A stretch of DNA of 64,000 bases from Rhodobacteraceae bacterium WD3A24 (GCA_002967695.1 PUHN01000005.1:42584-106583); one strand, 5' to 3'; positions 18,604-27,322 are shown, counted from the stretch's first letter. Numbers and translations are program-made. The notes: generated by a model from the letters alone, not told the origin.

Positions 18604-19803
18604 TTACGGTGCCTCGACTTCCGAGCGCAGCCGGTCGAGCACGGCCTGCAGCGCCTGGGGATTGTCGCCGGCATTGTCCAGCGCCGCGCGCAGCGAGGAG
18701 CGTGACAGGGCGCTGATATCGGCCTCGTTGATCCGCTGGCGGATCTCCTCGACCGAAAGCTCGGAGGCGTCCCAGCCCTCGGGCGGGGCGGGCGCGTTCT
18801 GCGCATTGATCTCGGATTCGATCGGCTCGGCCTCGCCCGCCTCGATCTCCTCCGCGCCGGGCGCGGGATCTTGCGTCGAGTCAGGGTCGGGGGTCGTCCC
18901 GAGCATGGCATCGGCCGCGCTGCTCGCCGCGCTCGCGGAGCTGTCCATCGCCGACTCGGCGGCCGCGCGCGCGACGGCGGCGGCCTCCTCGGCCGCGGCG
19001 GCGGCCTCGTCGAGTTGCGGATCTTCCGACTCGTCGGCCAGCGTGGCGGCGTCGCGCGCGGCGGTCTCGGCGCGGCTGGCGGCCTCGGTCGCCTCGCTCG
19101 CGGCGGAAGAGGCGGAGTCGGCCGCGGCGTTGGCCGCGTCACTGTCCTCGTCGAGGGCGGCCTGATAGGCCTCCTCGGCGGCGGCGGCGGCCTCCTCGGC
19201 GGCCTCCTCGGTGATTTCGGCGGCCTCGATGGCCGTCTCGGCGGCCTCGGAGACGCTTCCGCCTCCGCCCTGGGCATCCACCGCGTCGCCGAGGCTTTCG
19301 CGCACCTCGTCGAGGGCGGTGTCGGCCTGCGCCTCGATCTCCTCGACCATCTCGTCCGCGGTGCTCGCCGCGTCCGCGGCGGCTTCCTCGGCGGCGTCAG
19401 TCGCGCTTTCGACGGCCTGCTCGGCCTCCTCCTCGGCGGTGGCGGGCTCGGCGGCATCCTCCGTCGGCGCGGCGGCGTCGCCTTGCGCCTCGCTCGCGCT
19501 CTCGTCGCTGTCGGGCTGCGGAGCCGAGCCAGACTCGTCACGGCTCTCGCCATCGGGCTGAGGCGCCATGTCCGCATCCGCTGCGGCGTCGCCCTCTTCG
19601 GCGTCGGCGGCGGCATCAGCGGCATCTTCGCCGTCCGCCTGATCGCCCGGATCGACCGCGTCGGGCGCCGTGATCGCGCCGTCATCCGAGGAAGGGGCGA
19701 CCACCTCGGGGGCCGGCGGCGGGGCCTGGTTGGTCTGCACCCACCAATACGCACCGCCGGCGATGGCCAGCGCCACGATCACGGTGATGACTGTCTTGTT
19801 CAT
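18604..19803 (-). CDS. Ala/Glu/Asp-rich membrane-anchored protein, function unknown
   Basis: This 399-residue protein begins with one membrane segment (VITVIVALAIAGGAYWWVQT, about 4-23) and then a very long low-complexity region. Residues about 30-310 are mostly Ala, Glu, Asp and Ser. They occur in short heptad-like repeats such as EEAAEEAAAAAEEAYQAAL and AASEATEAASRAETAARDAA, which predict long helix or coiled coil. A short ordered C-terminal domain follows (SVEEIRQRINEADISALSR to the end). The N-terminus suggests an uncleaved anchor facing the periplasm. It is strongly acidic. No family is recognised; it is convergent with fpr and divergent from infC. Confidence 0.7.
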   Translation of the reverse strand: MNKTVITVIVALAIAGGAYWWVQTNQAPPPAPEVVAPSSDDGAITAPDAVDPGDQADGEDAADAAADAEEGDAAADADMAPQPDGESRDESGSAPQPDSDESASEAQGDAAAPTEDAAEPATAEEEAEQAVESATDAAEEAAADAASTADEMVEEIEAQADTALDEVRESLGDAVDAQGGGGSVSEAAETAIEAAEITEEAAEEAAAAAEEAYQAALDEDSDAANAAADSASSAASEATEAASRAETAARDAATLADESEDPQLDEAAAAAEEAAAVARAAAESAMDSSASAASSAADAMLGTTPDPDSTQDPAPGAEEIEAGEAEPIESEINAQNAPAPPEGWDASELSVEEIRQRINEADISALSRSSLRAALDNAGDNPQALQAVLDRLRSEVEAP

Positions 19804-19926
19804 GGCTAACCCCGCAGGTCTCGGATGTTTTCATGGCTGTGGCCGCCTCATGCCAGAGCGGGCGCCGGTTGAAAAGCCGGATATCGCGCACGCGCCACAG
19901 GCGGCCGATCCTTGCCGAAATGTGGC

Positions 19927-19955
19927 TTGAATCGCCGCCCGGCGAAAGCTATTTT
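19927..19955 (+). promoter_or_regulatory. candidate sigma-70 promoter for infC
   Basis: TTGAAT (19927-19932), a 17-bp spacer, then TATTTT (19950-19955). The predicted transcript start near 19962 lies downstream of every upstream in-frame ATG or TTG, leaving a leader of about 30 nt before the AUA codon at 19993. Confidence 0.5.
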
Positions 19956-19992
19956 GCACGCTGCCTCCCGTAAAAGCAGAAGGAACAGCGTT

Positions 19993-20532
19993 ATAGCCCG
20001 CAGACCGCACAACGCGCCGCCCGCGCGCGACACCGGACCCCGCGTCAATGATCGTATCCGCGCGCCCGAAATTCGCCTGATCGGCGCCGATGGGGAAAAT
20101 GTCGGGGTCGTGCCTCCCTCCAGGGGGCTCGAACTCGCGCAGGAGGCGGGGCTCGACCTTGTCGAGATATCGCCCAATGCAAGCCCGCCGGTCTGCAAGA
20201 TCATGGATTTCGGCAAGTTCAAGTACGAACAGCAGAAACGTGAGGCCGAGGCGCGCAAGAAGCAGAAGACGATCGAGGTCAAGGAGGTCAAGTTCCGTCC
20301 CAATACGGACCAGCACGACTATGACGTGAAGATGCGCAATGTGCTGCGGTTTCTCGAAAACGGCGACAAAGTGAAGGTTACGCTGCGCTTTCGCGGCCGC
20401 GAGATGGCCCATCAGGGGCTGGGGCGCGAGCTACTCACCCGCGTGGCCGACGATGTCGCCGAGATCGGCAAGGTCGAGAACATGCCCAAGATGGAAGGCC
20501 GGCAGATGGTGATGATGATCGGACCGCGCTGA
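19993..20532 (+). CDS. infC: Translation initiation factor IF-3, apparent AUA start
   Basis: IF-3 (179 aa) prevents subunit association and proofreads start codons on the 30S subunit. Both domains are present: [40 protein letters not shown] and [18 protein letters not shown] in the N-domain and linker, then [18 protein letters not shown] and [15 protein letters not shown] in the C-domain. The sequence expected at the IF-3 N-terminus ([19 protein letters not shown]) begins right after an ATA codon with AGAAGGA 8 nt upstream. The only in-frame ATG (19912) lies upstream of the candidate promoter. A rare start fits the known autoregulation of infC by IF-3 discrimination against non-canonical starts. 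Confidence 0.93.
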   Translation: MARRPHNAPPARDTGPRVNDRIRAPEIRLIGADGENVGVVPPSRGLELAQEAGLDLVEISPNASPPVCKIMDFGKFKYEQQKREAEARKKQKTIEVKEVKFRPNTDQHDYDVKMRNVLRFLENGDKVKVTLRFRGREMAHQGLGRELLTRVADDVAEIGKVENMPKMEGRQMVMMIGPR

Positions 20533-20561
20533 GCGTCATCATCCCCGCGCGCCAGTGACCG

Positions 20562-20595
20562 GCCCTTCCCGATTCGGGAAGGGCTTTTCATTTTG
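20562..20595 (+). terminator. Rho-independent terminator of infC
   Basis: The stem GCCCTTCCCG / CGGGAAGGGC with a short ATT-type loop is followed by TTTTCATTTT, 30 nt after the infC stop. The U tract is on the + strand only. Confidence 0.85.
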
Positions 20596-20603
20596 TGGCG
20601 ACG

Positions 20604-21611
20604 TCACTCCTGTGGCGGCGGCATGGCGGTGCCGGTATAGCGCTGCGCCTCGCTCCGCAGCGCCTCGGCGAAACAGGCACTGGTTTCCTCGGCGCGCTCA
20701 ATAAGGCTGCGCCGGCCGCGCGCATCAACCGTCAGGAGCAGCCGGCGGAGCAATGCCGCCTGCCCGCGCGGGCTTTCGGCGAAACGCAGCGGGTCGATCA
20801 GCGTGGCCGAGGGGCTGCCGAAGGTCGCCAGTATCGGATAGCTCGCAACGGCCTCATAGGCCGCTTGCGCGCAGCTCCCGGCCGTCGTGCCGCAATTGGC
20901 GTCGCAGAATGCCGCGATCGCGGGAAAGACGTCGCGGTTCTCGCGCAGCCAGTCTGCCGCGGATGCCGGGTCGGGGGGATGGCCGATCATCGCGCGTTGC
21001 GGATGCGCGGCAGAGAGCGCGGCGATTTCGCGGGCGCGGCGCAGCGCGGCCTCGTCGCCCGCCGGGGCGTCGGCCCATTCGCGCCAGACGAGATAGCGCA
21101 TCGCCGGTGGATAATGCGGATCGTCGGCGGCCTCGGCAAACCCCTCACGCCCGCGCGCCGCAAGCGCGAGCAGCGTCTCGCGCGCCGCACGGGTCTCGCC
21201 GGCGGCGGCGAAATCGAGCGCCACTGAGACGGGCGTGTCCACCTGCCACAGCGCCGTCCACAGCCCGGCAAGCGGGGCGGTCTCGGCGGCGGTGTGCATC
21301 CAGCTTCGCCCCGACAGCCCGCCCGGCACGCGCATCAGCGCCACGCGTTCCTCCCTCGGGCGGTTCGTCAGCCACGGCCCCTGCAAGGCCGGGGTCTTGT
21401 CGATGATCGCAAGGAGCATCTGGGCCGCGGTGTTGCCGTCCTCGGCGAGGTCGGACAAAACCGGAAGCGCGGCGGCCTCGTCGTCGGCCAGCCACGCCTC
21501 CACCGCCGCGACAAAGGGCGGCGCGGCAGCGCCGGGCACCGACTCCGCCCCCGGCGCCGGCGCGGCGGGCAGGAAGAAGGCCAGCAGAAGCGCGGCAAGA
21601 CGGGGCACCAT
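20604..21611 (-). CDS. exported hypothetical protein
   Basis: This 335-residue protein begins with a signal peptide (RLAALLLAFFLPAAPAPGA). It is helical and Ala-rich throughout and contains a repeat-like segment FVAAVEAWLADDEAAALPVL...DGNTAAQMLLA that resembles TPR/Sel1-type helical pairs. Three cysteines cluster in FCDANCGTTAGSC (about residue 242), suggesting a disulfide in the periplasm. I recognise no catalytic motif and no named family. It faces infC tail to tail, separated by the infC terminator. Codon usage matches its neighbours. Confidence 0.65.
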   Translation of the reverse strand: MVPRLAALLLAFFLPAAPAPGAESVPGAAAPPFVAAVEAWLADDEAAALPVLSDLAEDGNTAAQMLLAIIDKTPALQGPWLTNRPREERVALMRVPGGLSGRSWMHTAAETAPLAGLWTALWQVDTPVSVALDFAAAGETRAARETLLALAARGREGFAEAADDPHYPPAMRYLVWREWADAPAGDEAALRRAREIAALSAAHPQRAMIGHPPDPASAADWLRENRDVFPAIAAFCDANCGTTAGSCAQAAYEAVASYPILATFGSPSATLIDPLRFAESPRGQAALLRRLLLTVDARGRRSLIERAEETSACFAEALRSEAQRYTGTAMPPPQE

Positions 21612-21696
21612 GAGACCTCCGCGGGTGACTCCGGGGCGCCACTATAGCCGGGCGCGGCGCGCCGAAACAACCGCAGTCGCGCCGCGCCGCGACATC

Positions 21697-22449
21697 TCAG
21701 AGATTGGCGTCGAGAAAGCCCAGCGCCTCGTCCCAGGCCATGTCGGCGAACTCCGCGATGTAGTCGTTGCCGCCGGGCACGGTGAAGGCGTGGCGTGCGC
21801 CACCATAGACCTCGGCGCGGTGGGGCACGCCCGCCGCGGTCAGCTGCTCCATCAGCGCGGCCAGGTCCTCGGGACCGGAGACCGGATCGGCCGAGCCGTG
21901 CAGCAACAGGATGGGCGCTTCGGTCGCGCTGTAATCCTGGCCGTCCGGCGTGCCCAGACCGCCATGGAAGCTCACGAAGGCATCGAGATCGGCCCCCCCG
22001 CGCGCGGTCTCGAGTACGGCGGCACCGCCGAAGCAGTAGCCGATCATCGCCATGGCGGCATCGCTTGCCCCCGGAATATCGGCGGCCGCCTCGATCGCGC
22101 CCATGAGGCGGCGGCGGAATTCCTCGCGATCAGAGTAGAGCGCCCCGGTCAGGCGCTGATAGTCCTCGACGCCCTGCGGGTCGGCCTGCGCCCCGAAGAC
22201 GTCGATGGCAAAGGCGGTATATCCCCGCGCGGCAAGCGCCTCGGCACGGTCGACCTCGTAGTCGGTCAGCCCGTCCCAGTCATGGACGATCAGCACCGTC
22301 CCCCGGCTTTCGGTGGCCGGGTCGTGGGCGACATGTCCCGCGAAAGTCGTCTCACCCACCGTGTACTCGAACGGCGCGGACTCGACCTCGGCCAGCGCCG
22401 GCACGGCGGCAAGAGCGAGGGCGGATACACTCAGGCTCAATCGTTTCAT
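21697..22449 (-). CDS. Dienelactone hydrolase family protein, exported
   Basis: This 250-residue alpha/beta hydrolase has a signal peptide (MKRLSLSVSALALAAVPALA). The dienelactone hydrolase triad is visible: Cys nucleophile in MIGYCFGGAAV, Asp in LLHGSADPVSGP and His in YGGARHAFTVPG. The oxyanion region appears as TVLIVHDWDGL. DLH relatives hydrolyse lactones or esters; the periplasmic location and lack of aromatic-degradation neighbours leave the substrate open. ATG 22449 was chosen because it starts the signal peptide and GGGAG precedes it. Confidence 0.88.
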   Translation of the reverse strand: MKRLSLSVSALALAAVPALAEVESAPFEYTVGETTFAGHVAHDPATESRGTVLIVHDWDGLTDYEVDRAEALAARGYTAFAIDVFGAQADPQGVEDYQRLTGALYSDREEFRRRLMGAIEAAADIPGASDAAMAMIGYCFGGAAVLETARGGADLDAFVSFHGGLGTPDGQDYSATEAPILLLHGSADPVSGPEDLAALMEQLTAAGVPHRAEVYGGARHAFTVPGGNDYIAEFADMAWDEALGFLDANL

Positions 22450-22488
22450 GGTCACGTTCTCCCTCGGTTTCATGGATATCTTCGGCCG

Positions 22489-23496
22489 TCAGCGTCGCGG
22501 CGCCTCCCGCGGCTGCGGGCGTGTCGGAATTTCCTTGAGAAGCCCGCCGACCCCCATCGCCGCGATGTCCTGGCTGTCGGGGAACAGGCCGCAGGCGATG
22601 CGTTCGAGCACCCAGTCGGCCCCGTTGAGCGCGGGCGAGCGCGCGCAGCCGGGCAGCCCGATCACGGGGCGATGCGAAAGCGTTCCCAGAAACAGCAGAT
22701 TGCCCGGATCGACGGGCATGCCGAAGCGATCAACCCGGCCGCCGGCGGCGCGCAGCCCCTCGGGGCCGGTGTCGTGGATGTCGGAGGTGGCCGAGCCGGT
22801 CAGCAGCAGCACGATATCGCCGGCGATGCCGGCAAGCGCCCCGGCGATGGCGCCGGGTTCGTGCGCAACCCGGCGCGTCTCGGCGAGCTCCATGCCCAGC
22901 GCGGCGAGCCGCGCCTCGGTCACGGCCGTGGCCTTTGCCGAGAGCTTGGCCGCCTGTCCCGGCGTCTCGGACAGCACCAGCCCCGCCGATGCGTGCCGCA
23001 CCGGGTAGACGCCGATCGCACCCCCGGCGGCGGCGCAGGCGGCGTCGAGGCTTTCGGTCGCGACAGCGTAGGGGATGATCTTGACCGTGCCGACGAGCGT
23101 GCCGCCGACAACGCGCGTGTAGGGCGCCAGGGTGGCCAGGGTGAGCGCCGGATCGACAAGGTTAAGCCGATGGACGGCAGCGGTGTCGACCCGCACGAGC
23201 CCGGGACCGGCGGCGTGAATGTTGACCCGCCCCCGCGTGGCCTCGGCCAGCGACACGCAAGCGGCGTCGGGATCGGGAACCAGCGCGCGGGCGAGCCGGG
23301 TGGCGGCGGCATCCTCGCCGGTATCGCCGGGGCCCAGCCGCGCGACCGTCACCCGCTCGTGGCCCGCCGCCTGCAACGCGGCGATCTCGGCGCCGCCGAG
23401 CAGGCTGCCCTTGGCGATCTTGCGCCCGCCCGCCATGCAGGAATGGGCAAGGATCGCGCCCTCTGCCATGGCGGTATCGACGGGCCCGAACTCCAT
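22489..23496 (-). CDS. molybdopterin-binding MoeA/Mog-like protein
   Basis: This 335-residue protein has a Mo-cofactor-binding (MoCF) fold in its C-terminal half. Signatures are DIVLLLTGSATSDIHDTGPE, GGRVDRFGMPVDPGNLLFLG and PVIGLPGCARSPALNGADW. The N-terminal part lacks the full MoeA domain set. It resembles the MoeA-like proteins found beside XdhC and Mo-hydroxylases, where it is thought to help cofactor finishing or delivery. Its start overlaps the xdhC stop as ATGA, so the two are translationally coupled. No Mo-enzyme structural gene is present in the window. Confidence 0.82.
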   Translation of the reverse strand: MEFGPVDTAMAEGAILAHSCMAGGRKIAKGSLLGGAEIAALQAAGHERVTVARLGPGDTGEDAAATRLARALVPDPDAACVSLAEATRGRVNIHAAGPGLVRVDTAAVHRLNLVDPALTLATLAPYTRVVGGTLVGTVKIIPYAVATESLDAACAAAGGAIGVYPVRHASAGLVLSETPGQAAKLSAKATAVTEARLAALGMELAETRRVAHEPGAIAGALAGIAGDIVLLLTGSATSDIHDTGPEGLRAAGGRVDRFGMPVDPGNLLFLGTLSHRPVIGLPGCARSPALNGADWVLERIACGLFPDSQDIAAMGVGGLLKEIPTRPQPREAPRR

Positions 23497-24476
23497 CAGC
23501 GCGCCCTCAGGGTCTGCGTGATCTCGGCCATGATCGACACCGCGATCTCGGCGGGCGATTTTGCACCGATATCGAGCCCGACGGGGGCGTGGATGCGCGC
23601 GATATCGTCCGCGCCAAAGCCTTGCTCGCGCAGCCTTTCGACCCGCTTGGCATGGGTGCGCGTCGAACCCAGGCAACCGAGATAGAAACATTCTGAGCGC
23701 AGCGCCACAGCGATTGCCGGATCGTCGAGCTTGGGGTCATGCGTCAGGGTGACCACCGCGGTGCGCGCGTCGAGCCCCGCGGCCTGCAACGCCTCGTCGG
23801 GCCAGTCATGGCTGATCCGCTCATCGGGAAAGCGCGCCTGCGCCCCGAACGCCTCGCGCGGGTCGATGAGCAGCGGATCATAGCCCGACAGCCGCGCCAT
23901 CTGCACCAGCGGCTGCGCGATATGGACGGCGCCGACAACCATCATGCGCAGGGGCGGGTTGTGAATGCCCGCGAACCACGCCCCGTCCACGCCCGATCTG
24001 TCGCCGCGAAACCGCGCGGCCAGTGCGTCGTCGGCCTCCTCGGCGGGGACAAGCCGCCGCGACCAGTCCTCGAGGTTGACCATCAGCGCCACGGCCCGGC
24101 GCGCCGCGCGCGCCTGTGTCAGCTCGGCCAGGGTCTGCTCGGGCAGGCCCGGCGGGGCGCCGACGGGTTCGACAAGCACGCGGATGGTGCCGCCGCAGGC
24201 CAGCCCCACGGCAAAGGCGTCGTCATCGCTGACGCCATAGGTCAGAATGCGCGGATGGCCATCCTCGAAGGCGTCGAGCGCCTCGGCCACCACCGCGCCC
24301 TCCACGCAGCCGCCCGAGACGGAGCCGGCGATCTCGCCCTCGCCCGAGACGGCGAGCTGGCTGCCCACCGGGCGCGGGGCGCTGCCCCATGTCTCGAGCA
24401 CGGTGGCCAGTGCCGCCCGCCGCCCGCCGTGGTGCCATTCCAGCGCCGTTTCGGGAATCTGGTCATGTGTCGCCAT
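23496..24476 (-). CDS. XdhC/CoxI family molybdenum-enzyme maturation protein
   Basis: XdhC-family proteins insert or sulfurate the molybdenum cofactor of xanthine dehydrogenase- or CO dehydrogenase-type enzymes. The 326-residue protein has the N-terminal XdhC_CoxI domain (about 10-80; ATVLETWGSAPRPVGSQLAV, GSVSGGCVEGAVV). The C-terminal Rossmann domain has MMVVGAVHIAQPLVQMARLS, TVTHD-type TLTHDPKLDDPA and FYLGCLGSTRTHAKR. The ATG was chosen to give a family-like start; the upstream 150 codons in frame are not conserved. An FNR-type box lies 197 nt upstream in the shared regulatory region. Confidence 0.9.
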   Translation of the reverse strand: MATHDQIPETALEWHHGGRRAALATVLETWGSAPRPVGSQLAVSGEGEIAGSVSGGCVEGAVVAEALDAFEDGHPRILTYGVSDDDAFAVGLACGGTIRVLVEPVGAPPGLPEQTLAELTQARAARRAVALMVNLEDWSRRLVPAEEADDALAARFRGDRSGVDGAWFAGIHNPPLRMMVVGAVHIAQPLVQMARLSGYDPLLIDPREAFGAQARFPDERISHDWPDEALQAAGLDARTAVVTLTHDPKLDDPAIAVALRSECFYLGCLGSTRTHAKRVERLREQGFGADDIARIHAPVGLDIGAKSPAEIAVSIMAEITQTLRAR

Positions 24477-24864
24477 CGCGCAATCGCCTCCCTTCCCCCA
24501 ATCTAGGCATCCCGCGCGCAACTGCCAGAGCGGGATGACCGCGCACGGAAACGCCGCGAGACACGGGTCTCGCGGCGAACCGGGGTGCGAAAGGTAACGC
24601 AGGATTGCGGATGTGGCGCCTGGCCTCCCGCGTCGATGCGGTCGAATCTGCGCGATTCGCGTTTCGGCGACCTTGATCTGGGTCAAATCGTGCCCCTGGC
24701 CGCCGACCGGGGAGACGGGCGCGCGGGTGCGAAACAATTCCCCGCAACTGTCCACGCCGCACGGCGCGACTCCAAACTCCTGCCGTGATTGCGCCCGGAT
24801 TGCCGCCGGGCCGCGATGATGGTCTTGTGTCCGACACGCATTGCTGAACACACGGAATCGATTC
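24477..24864. other. 388-nt divergent intergenic region
   Basis: No convincing gene is seen. The region contains an FNR-type dyad at 24673-24686, roughly midway between the xdhC start and the start at 24865. I saw no terminator and no strong sigma-70 pair. Confidence 0.5.
24673..24686. promoter_or_regulatory. FNR/FnrL-type box
   Basis: TTGATCTGGGTCAA matches the TTGAT-N4-ATCAA consensus with one mismatch in the right half. It lies between divergent genes, 197 nt before xdhC and 179 nt before the 24865 gene. Either gene, or an unseen transcript, could be oxygen-regulated. Confidence 0.5.
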
Positions 24865-25806
24865 ATGGCCGAAACGCCCTTCACCTTCGACGCTTCCGAT
24901 GCCCAGACGCCCGAGGAGTGGCTGCTGCGCATGGACGAGATCGGCGAGGAGCTCGGCTATTTCGAGCCGCTGGGCGAAACCCATGCGGCGCTGTTCATCG
25001 ACGACGCGCCGACCCTGCTGGTCACCTTCGAGACGGTCGAGTCGATCCGCAACGATTCGCCCGAGCAGTTGCCGCTAGGGGCGCGGATCGCGCGCGGCAA
25101 GGGCTGGTCACATCTGTGCGTGATGGCCTCGCAACAAAGCTGGTACCGCGACCCATCGGTCTGGGGCTATTTCGACCGGCTGGTCGACGACGCCTTTTTC
25201 GAGGATTTCGACCGCGTCGTGTTCTACGGCGCGGGCATGGGCGGCTATGCGGCGGCGGCGTTCTCGGTCAGCGCGCCGGGGGCGACGGTGCTCGCGCTGG
25301 CGCCACAGGCGACGCTCACGCCTGATCTTGCAGGGTGGGACCAGCGGTTCGCCGGGTTCCGGCGGCTCGACTTTACCTCCCGCTACGGATTTGCCCCCGA
25401 CATGACCGAGGGCGCCGGCGATGTCTTCATCCTCCACGACCCGACGCGCAGCTATGACGCGATGCATGCGGCGCTGTTTCACCGGCCCTATGTCAGACGG
25501 CTGCGCTGCCCGCATCTGGGCGCCAATATCGAGGCGGAGTTCGCCAAGATGGGGATTCTCGAGGATCTGATCCGCGCCGCGTGCGAGGGGCGGCTGGAGC
25601 CGGGCGAATTCCACCGCCTCTACCGCGCGCGGCGCCGCCACGCGCCCTATCTGATCCGTCTGGCCGGGCGGGCGCAGGCGGCCGGACGGGCCGGCCTGAC
25701 GCGCATGGCCTGCCGTCGCGCGCTCGAGATGCAGGACCATCCGCGCCTGCGGCGGATGCTCGCCTGGGCGGAGTCGGAACTCGGCCTTGCCGGCGCGGGG
25801 GCGTGA
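24865..25806 (+). CDS. Rhodobacterales-type protein of unknown function (alpha/beta-hydrolase-like core)
   Basis: This 313-residue cytoplasmic protein contains ALFIDDAPTLLVTFETVESI, an early strand region, and FDRVVFYGAGMGGYAAAAFS (about residues 115-134). The latter looks like a nucleophile-elbow-type turn with Gly replacing the usual Ser. HDPTRSYDAMHAALFHR then supplies Asp and His. The C-terminal 90 residues are Arg/Ala-rich helical. From memory, related proteins in roseobacters are sometimes labelled phosphoadenosine phosphosulfate reductase. Nothing here resembles cysH, so I would not use that label. The function is unknown. Confidence 0.75.
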   Translation: MAETPFTFDASDAQTPEEWLLRMDEIGEELGYFEPLGETHAALFIDDAPTLLVTFETVESIRNDSPEQLPLGARIARGKGWSHLCVMASQQSWYRDPSVWGYFDRLVDDAFFEDFDRVVFYGAGMGGYAAAAFSVSAPGATVLALAPQATLTPDLAGWDQRFAGFRRLDFTSRYGFAPDMTEGAGDVFILHDPTRSYDAMHAALFHRPYVRRLRCPHLGANIEAEFAKMGILEDLIRAACEGRLEPGEFHRLYRARRRHAPYLIRLAGRAQAAGRAGLTRMACRRALEMQDHPRLRRMLAWAESELGLAGAGA

Positions 25807-25822
25807 CGCCGCGCGGATACGC

Positions 25823-25848
25823 GAAAGGCGCGCCGAAGCGCGCCTTTC
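25823..25848. terminator. bidirectional terminator
   Basis: An 11-bp perfect stem GAAAGGCGCGC / GCGCGCCTTTC with a CGAA tetraloop sits between two convergent genes. The T/A content at the stem ends is short on both sides. Confidence 0.6.
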
Positions 25849-25897
25849 AGTCAGTCCCGCCTCGCCATGGGCGGGGCCGGGGTGTCATACGATGGCC

Positions 25898-26122
25898 TCA
25901 GTCGGCGAGGCGATCGCCAAAGACATGGGCGACGATCTCGTCGCGCCGCAGCCCTCTTTCGGCGAGTTGCGCATCACTGAGCTCGGAGAGCTGCCTGAGC
26001 TCGGCGCTGCGCGCGCGCAGCAGCATCACGCCGTTAAGCCCGTCGATGATCCGCGCGGCGAAATGCGCCGCGTGGGCGCCAAGCGCGCTCGCGCCGCCCT
26101 TGTCGAAACTGGTTGAAACCAT
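25898..26122 (-). CDS. small DUF1127-like protein
   Basis: This is a 74-residue basic protein. Its C-terminal half, AELRQLSELSDAQLAERGLR, is the pattern of DUF1127 proteins: a Leu-rich helix, L-x-x-LSDxxLxDxGLxR, then a hydrophobic tail. In Rhodobacter and rhizobia such proteins bind RNA or affect stress and phosphate physiology. An N-terminal Ala-rich helix precedes it. The start follows GCGAGG. The gene is monocistronic and divergent from pyrC. Confidence 0.75.
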   Translation of the reverse strand: MVSTSFDKGGASALGAHAAHFAARIIDGLNGVMLLRARSAELRQLSELSDAQLAERGLRRDEIVAHVFGDRLAD

Positions 26123-26273
26123 GAGAAGCCTCGCTTTCGTCGGGTTGGTATTCTGCCTGCACATCAGATAGGGCACCGTTGCTGACATTTGCATTGCTAT
26201 CTCTGCATAGCCGCGTTGCGCCGGCGTCGCCGGGCTCTGGCATCGGCGGCCCGGCTCGTATAAGCGGGGCGCC

Positions 26274-27320
26274 ATGAGCGAGACCCTCACATTGCGCCGG
26301 CCGGACGACTGGCACCTGCATCTGCGCGACGGCGCGATTCTCGACGCGGTGCTGGCCCATTCCGCCCGCGATTTCGCCCGTGCCACCGTCATGCCCAACC
26401 TGTCGCCGCCGGTCGTCACCGCCGCGCAGGCCGGCGCCTATCGCGACCGCATCATGGCCGCGCTGCCGGAGGGGGCCGATTTCACCCCGCTGATGACGCT
26501 CTATCTGACCGAGCAGACCGAGCCCGCCGACGTCGCCGCCGCCCATGCGGCCGGGCTGATCGCCGCGGTCAAGCTCTACCCGGCCGGCGCGACCACGAAT
26601 TCGGCCTCGGGCGTGCGCGATTTCGACCGCATCGCGCCGGTGCTCGACTGCATGGCCGAGGCGGGCATCCCGCTGTGCGTGCATGGCGAGGTCACCGACC
26701 CCGAGATCGACATCTTCGATCGCGAGGCGGTGTTCATCGACCGCGTCCTCGACCCGATACGCCGGGCCCATCCGGAACTGCGCGTTGTGATGGAGCATAT
26801 CACCACCCGCGAGGCGGCCGATTACGTGCGCAGCGCCGGCGCCGGGCTGGCGGCGACCATCACCGCCCATCACCTGGTCATCAACCGCAACCATATCCTG
26901 GCGGGCGGAATCCGGCCGCATTACTACTGCCTGCCCGTGGCCAAGCGCGAAGCACACCGGCTGGCGCTGCGCGAGGCCGCCACGGGCGGCGATCCGCGCT
27001 TTTTCCTTGGCACCGACAGTGCGCCCCACCCCGATGCTGCCAAGGAGAGCGCCTGCGGCTGCGCGGGGTGTTTCACCGCGCCGGTCGCCCTGCCCGTCCT
27101 TGCCCATGTCTTCGAGGAGGCCGGCGCACTGGAGCGTCTCGAAGGTTTCGCCGCCCTGCACGGCGCGGCCTTCTACCGGATGGCCCCGAACGCGGCGACG
27201 CTCACCCTGACCCGCGACGAGTCCCCCCTGCCCCCGCCGGGCCGCGTGGAAACACGGGACGGCCCCGTGACGGTGTTCGATCCCGGCTTTGCGCTGCACT
27301 GGCGGGTCGCGCGGGAGTGA
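26274..27320 (+). CDS. pyrC: Dihydroorotase
   Basis: PyrC interconverts carbamoyl aspartate and dihydroorotate in pyrimidine synthesis. The 348-residue protein is the E. coli PyrC-like type. Metal ligands appear as H14-x-H16 in [10 protein letters not shown], carboxylated Lys K100 in [10 protein letters not shown]137 in CVHGEV, H175 in VMEHITT and the catalytic Asp D248 in [10 protein letters not shown]. It precedes pyrE by 76 nt, a gap that contains the second intergenic repeat. The two probably form one transcript. Confidence 0.96.
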   Translation: MSETLTLRRPDDWHLHLRDGAILDAVLAHSARDFARATVMPNLSPPVVTAAQAGAYRDRIMAALPEGADFTPLMTLYLTEQTEPADVAAAHAAGLIAAVKLYPAGATTNSASGVRDFDRIAPVLDCMAEAGIPLCVHGEVTDPEIDIFDREAVFIDRVLDPIRRAHPELRVVMEHITTREAADYVRSAGAGLAATITAHHLVINRNHILAGGIRPHYYCLPVAKREAHRLALREAATGGDPRFFLGTDSAPHPDAAKESACGCAGCFTAPVALPVLAHVFEEAGALERLEGFAALHGAAFYRMAPNAATLTLTRDESPLPPPGRVETRDGPVTVFDPGFALHWRVARE

Positions 27321-27322
27321 TG

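Noticed and set aside
18871..19809. Gly/Arg-rich + strand frame opposite the Ala-rich protein
   Set aside because: The minus-strand frame has an N-terminal membrane segment and a proper start; this frame is the reading of GCC/GGC repeats on the other strand.
19912..19992. ATG-initiated extension of infC
   Set aside because: It overlaps a likely promoter and adds unconserved residues; the AUA start fits SD and homology.
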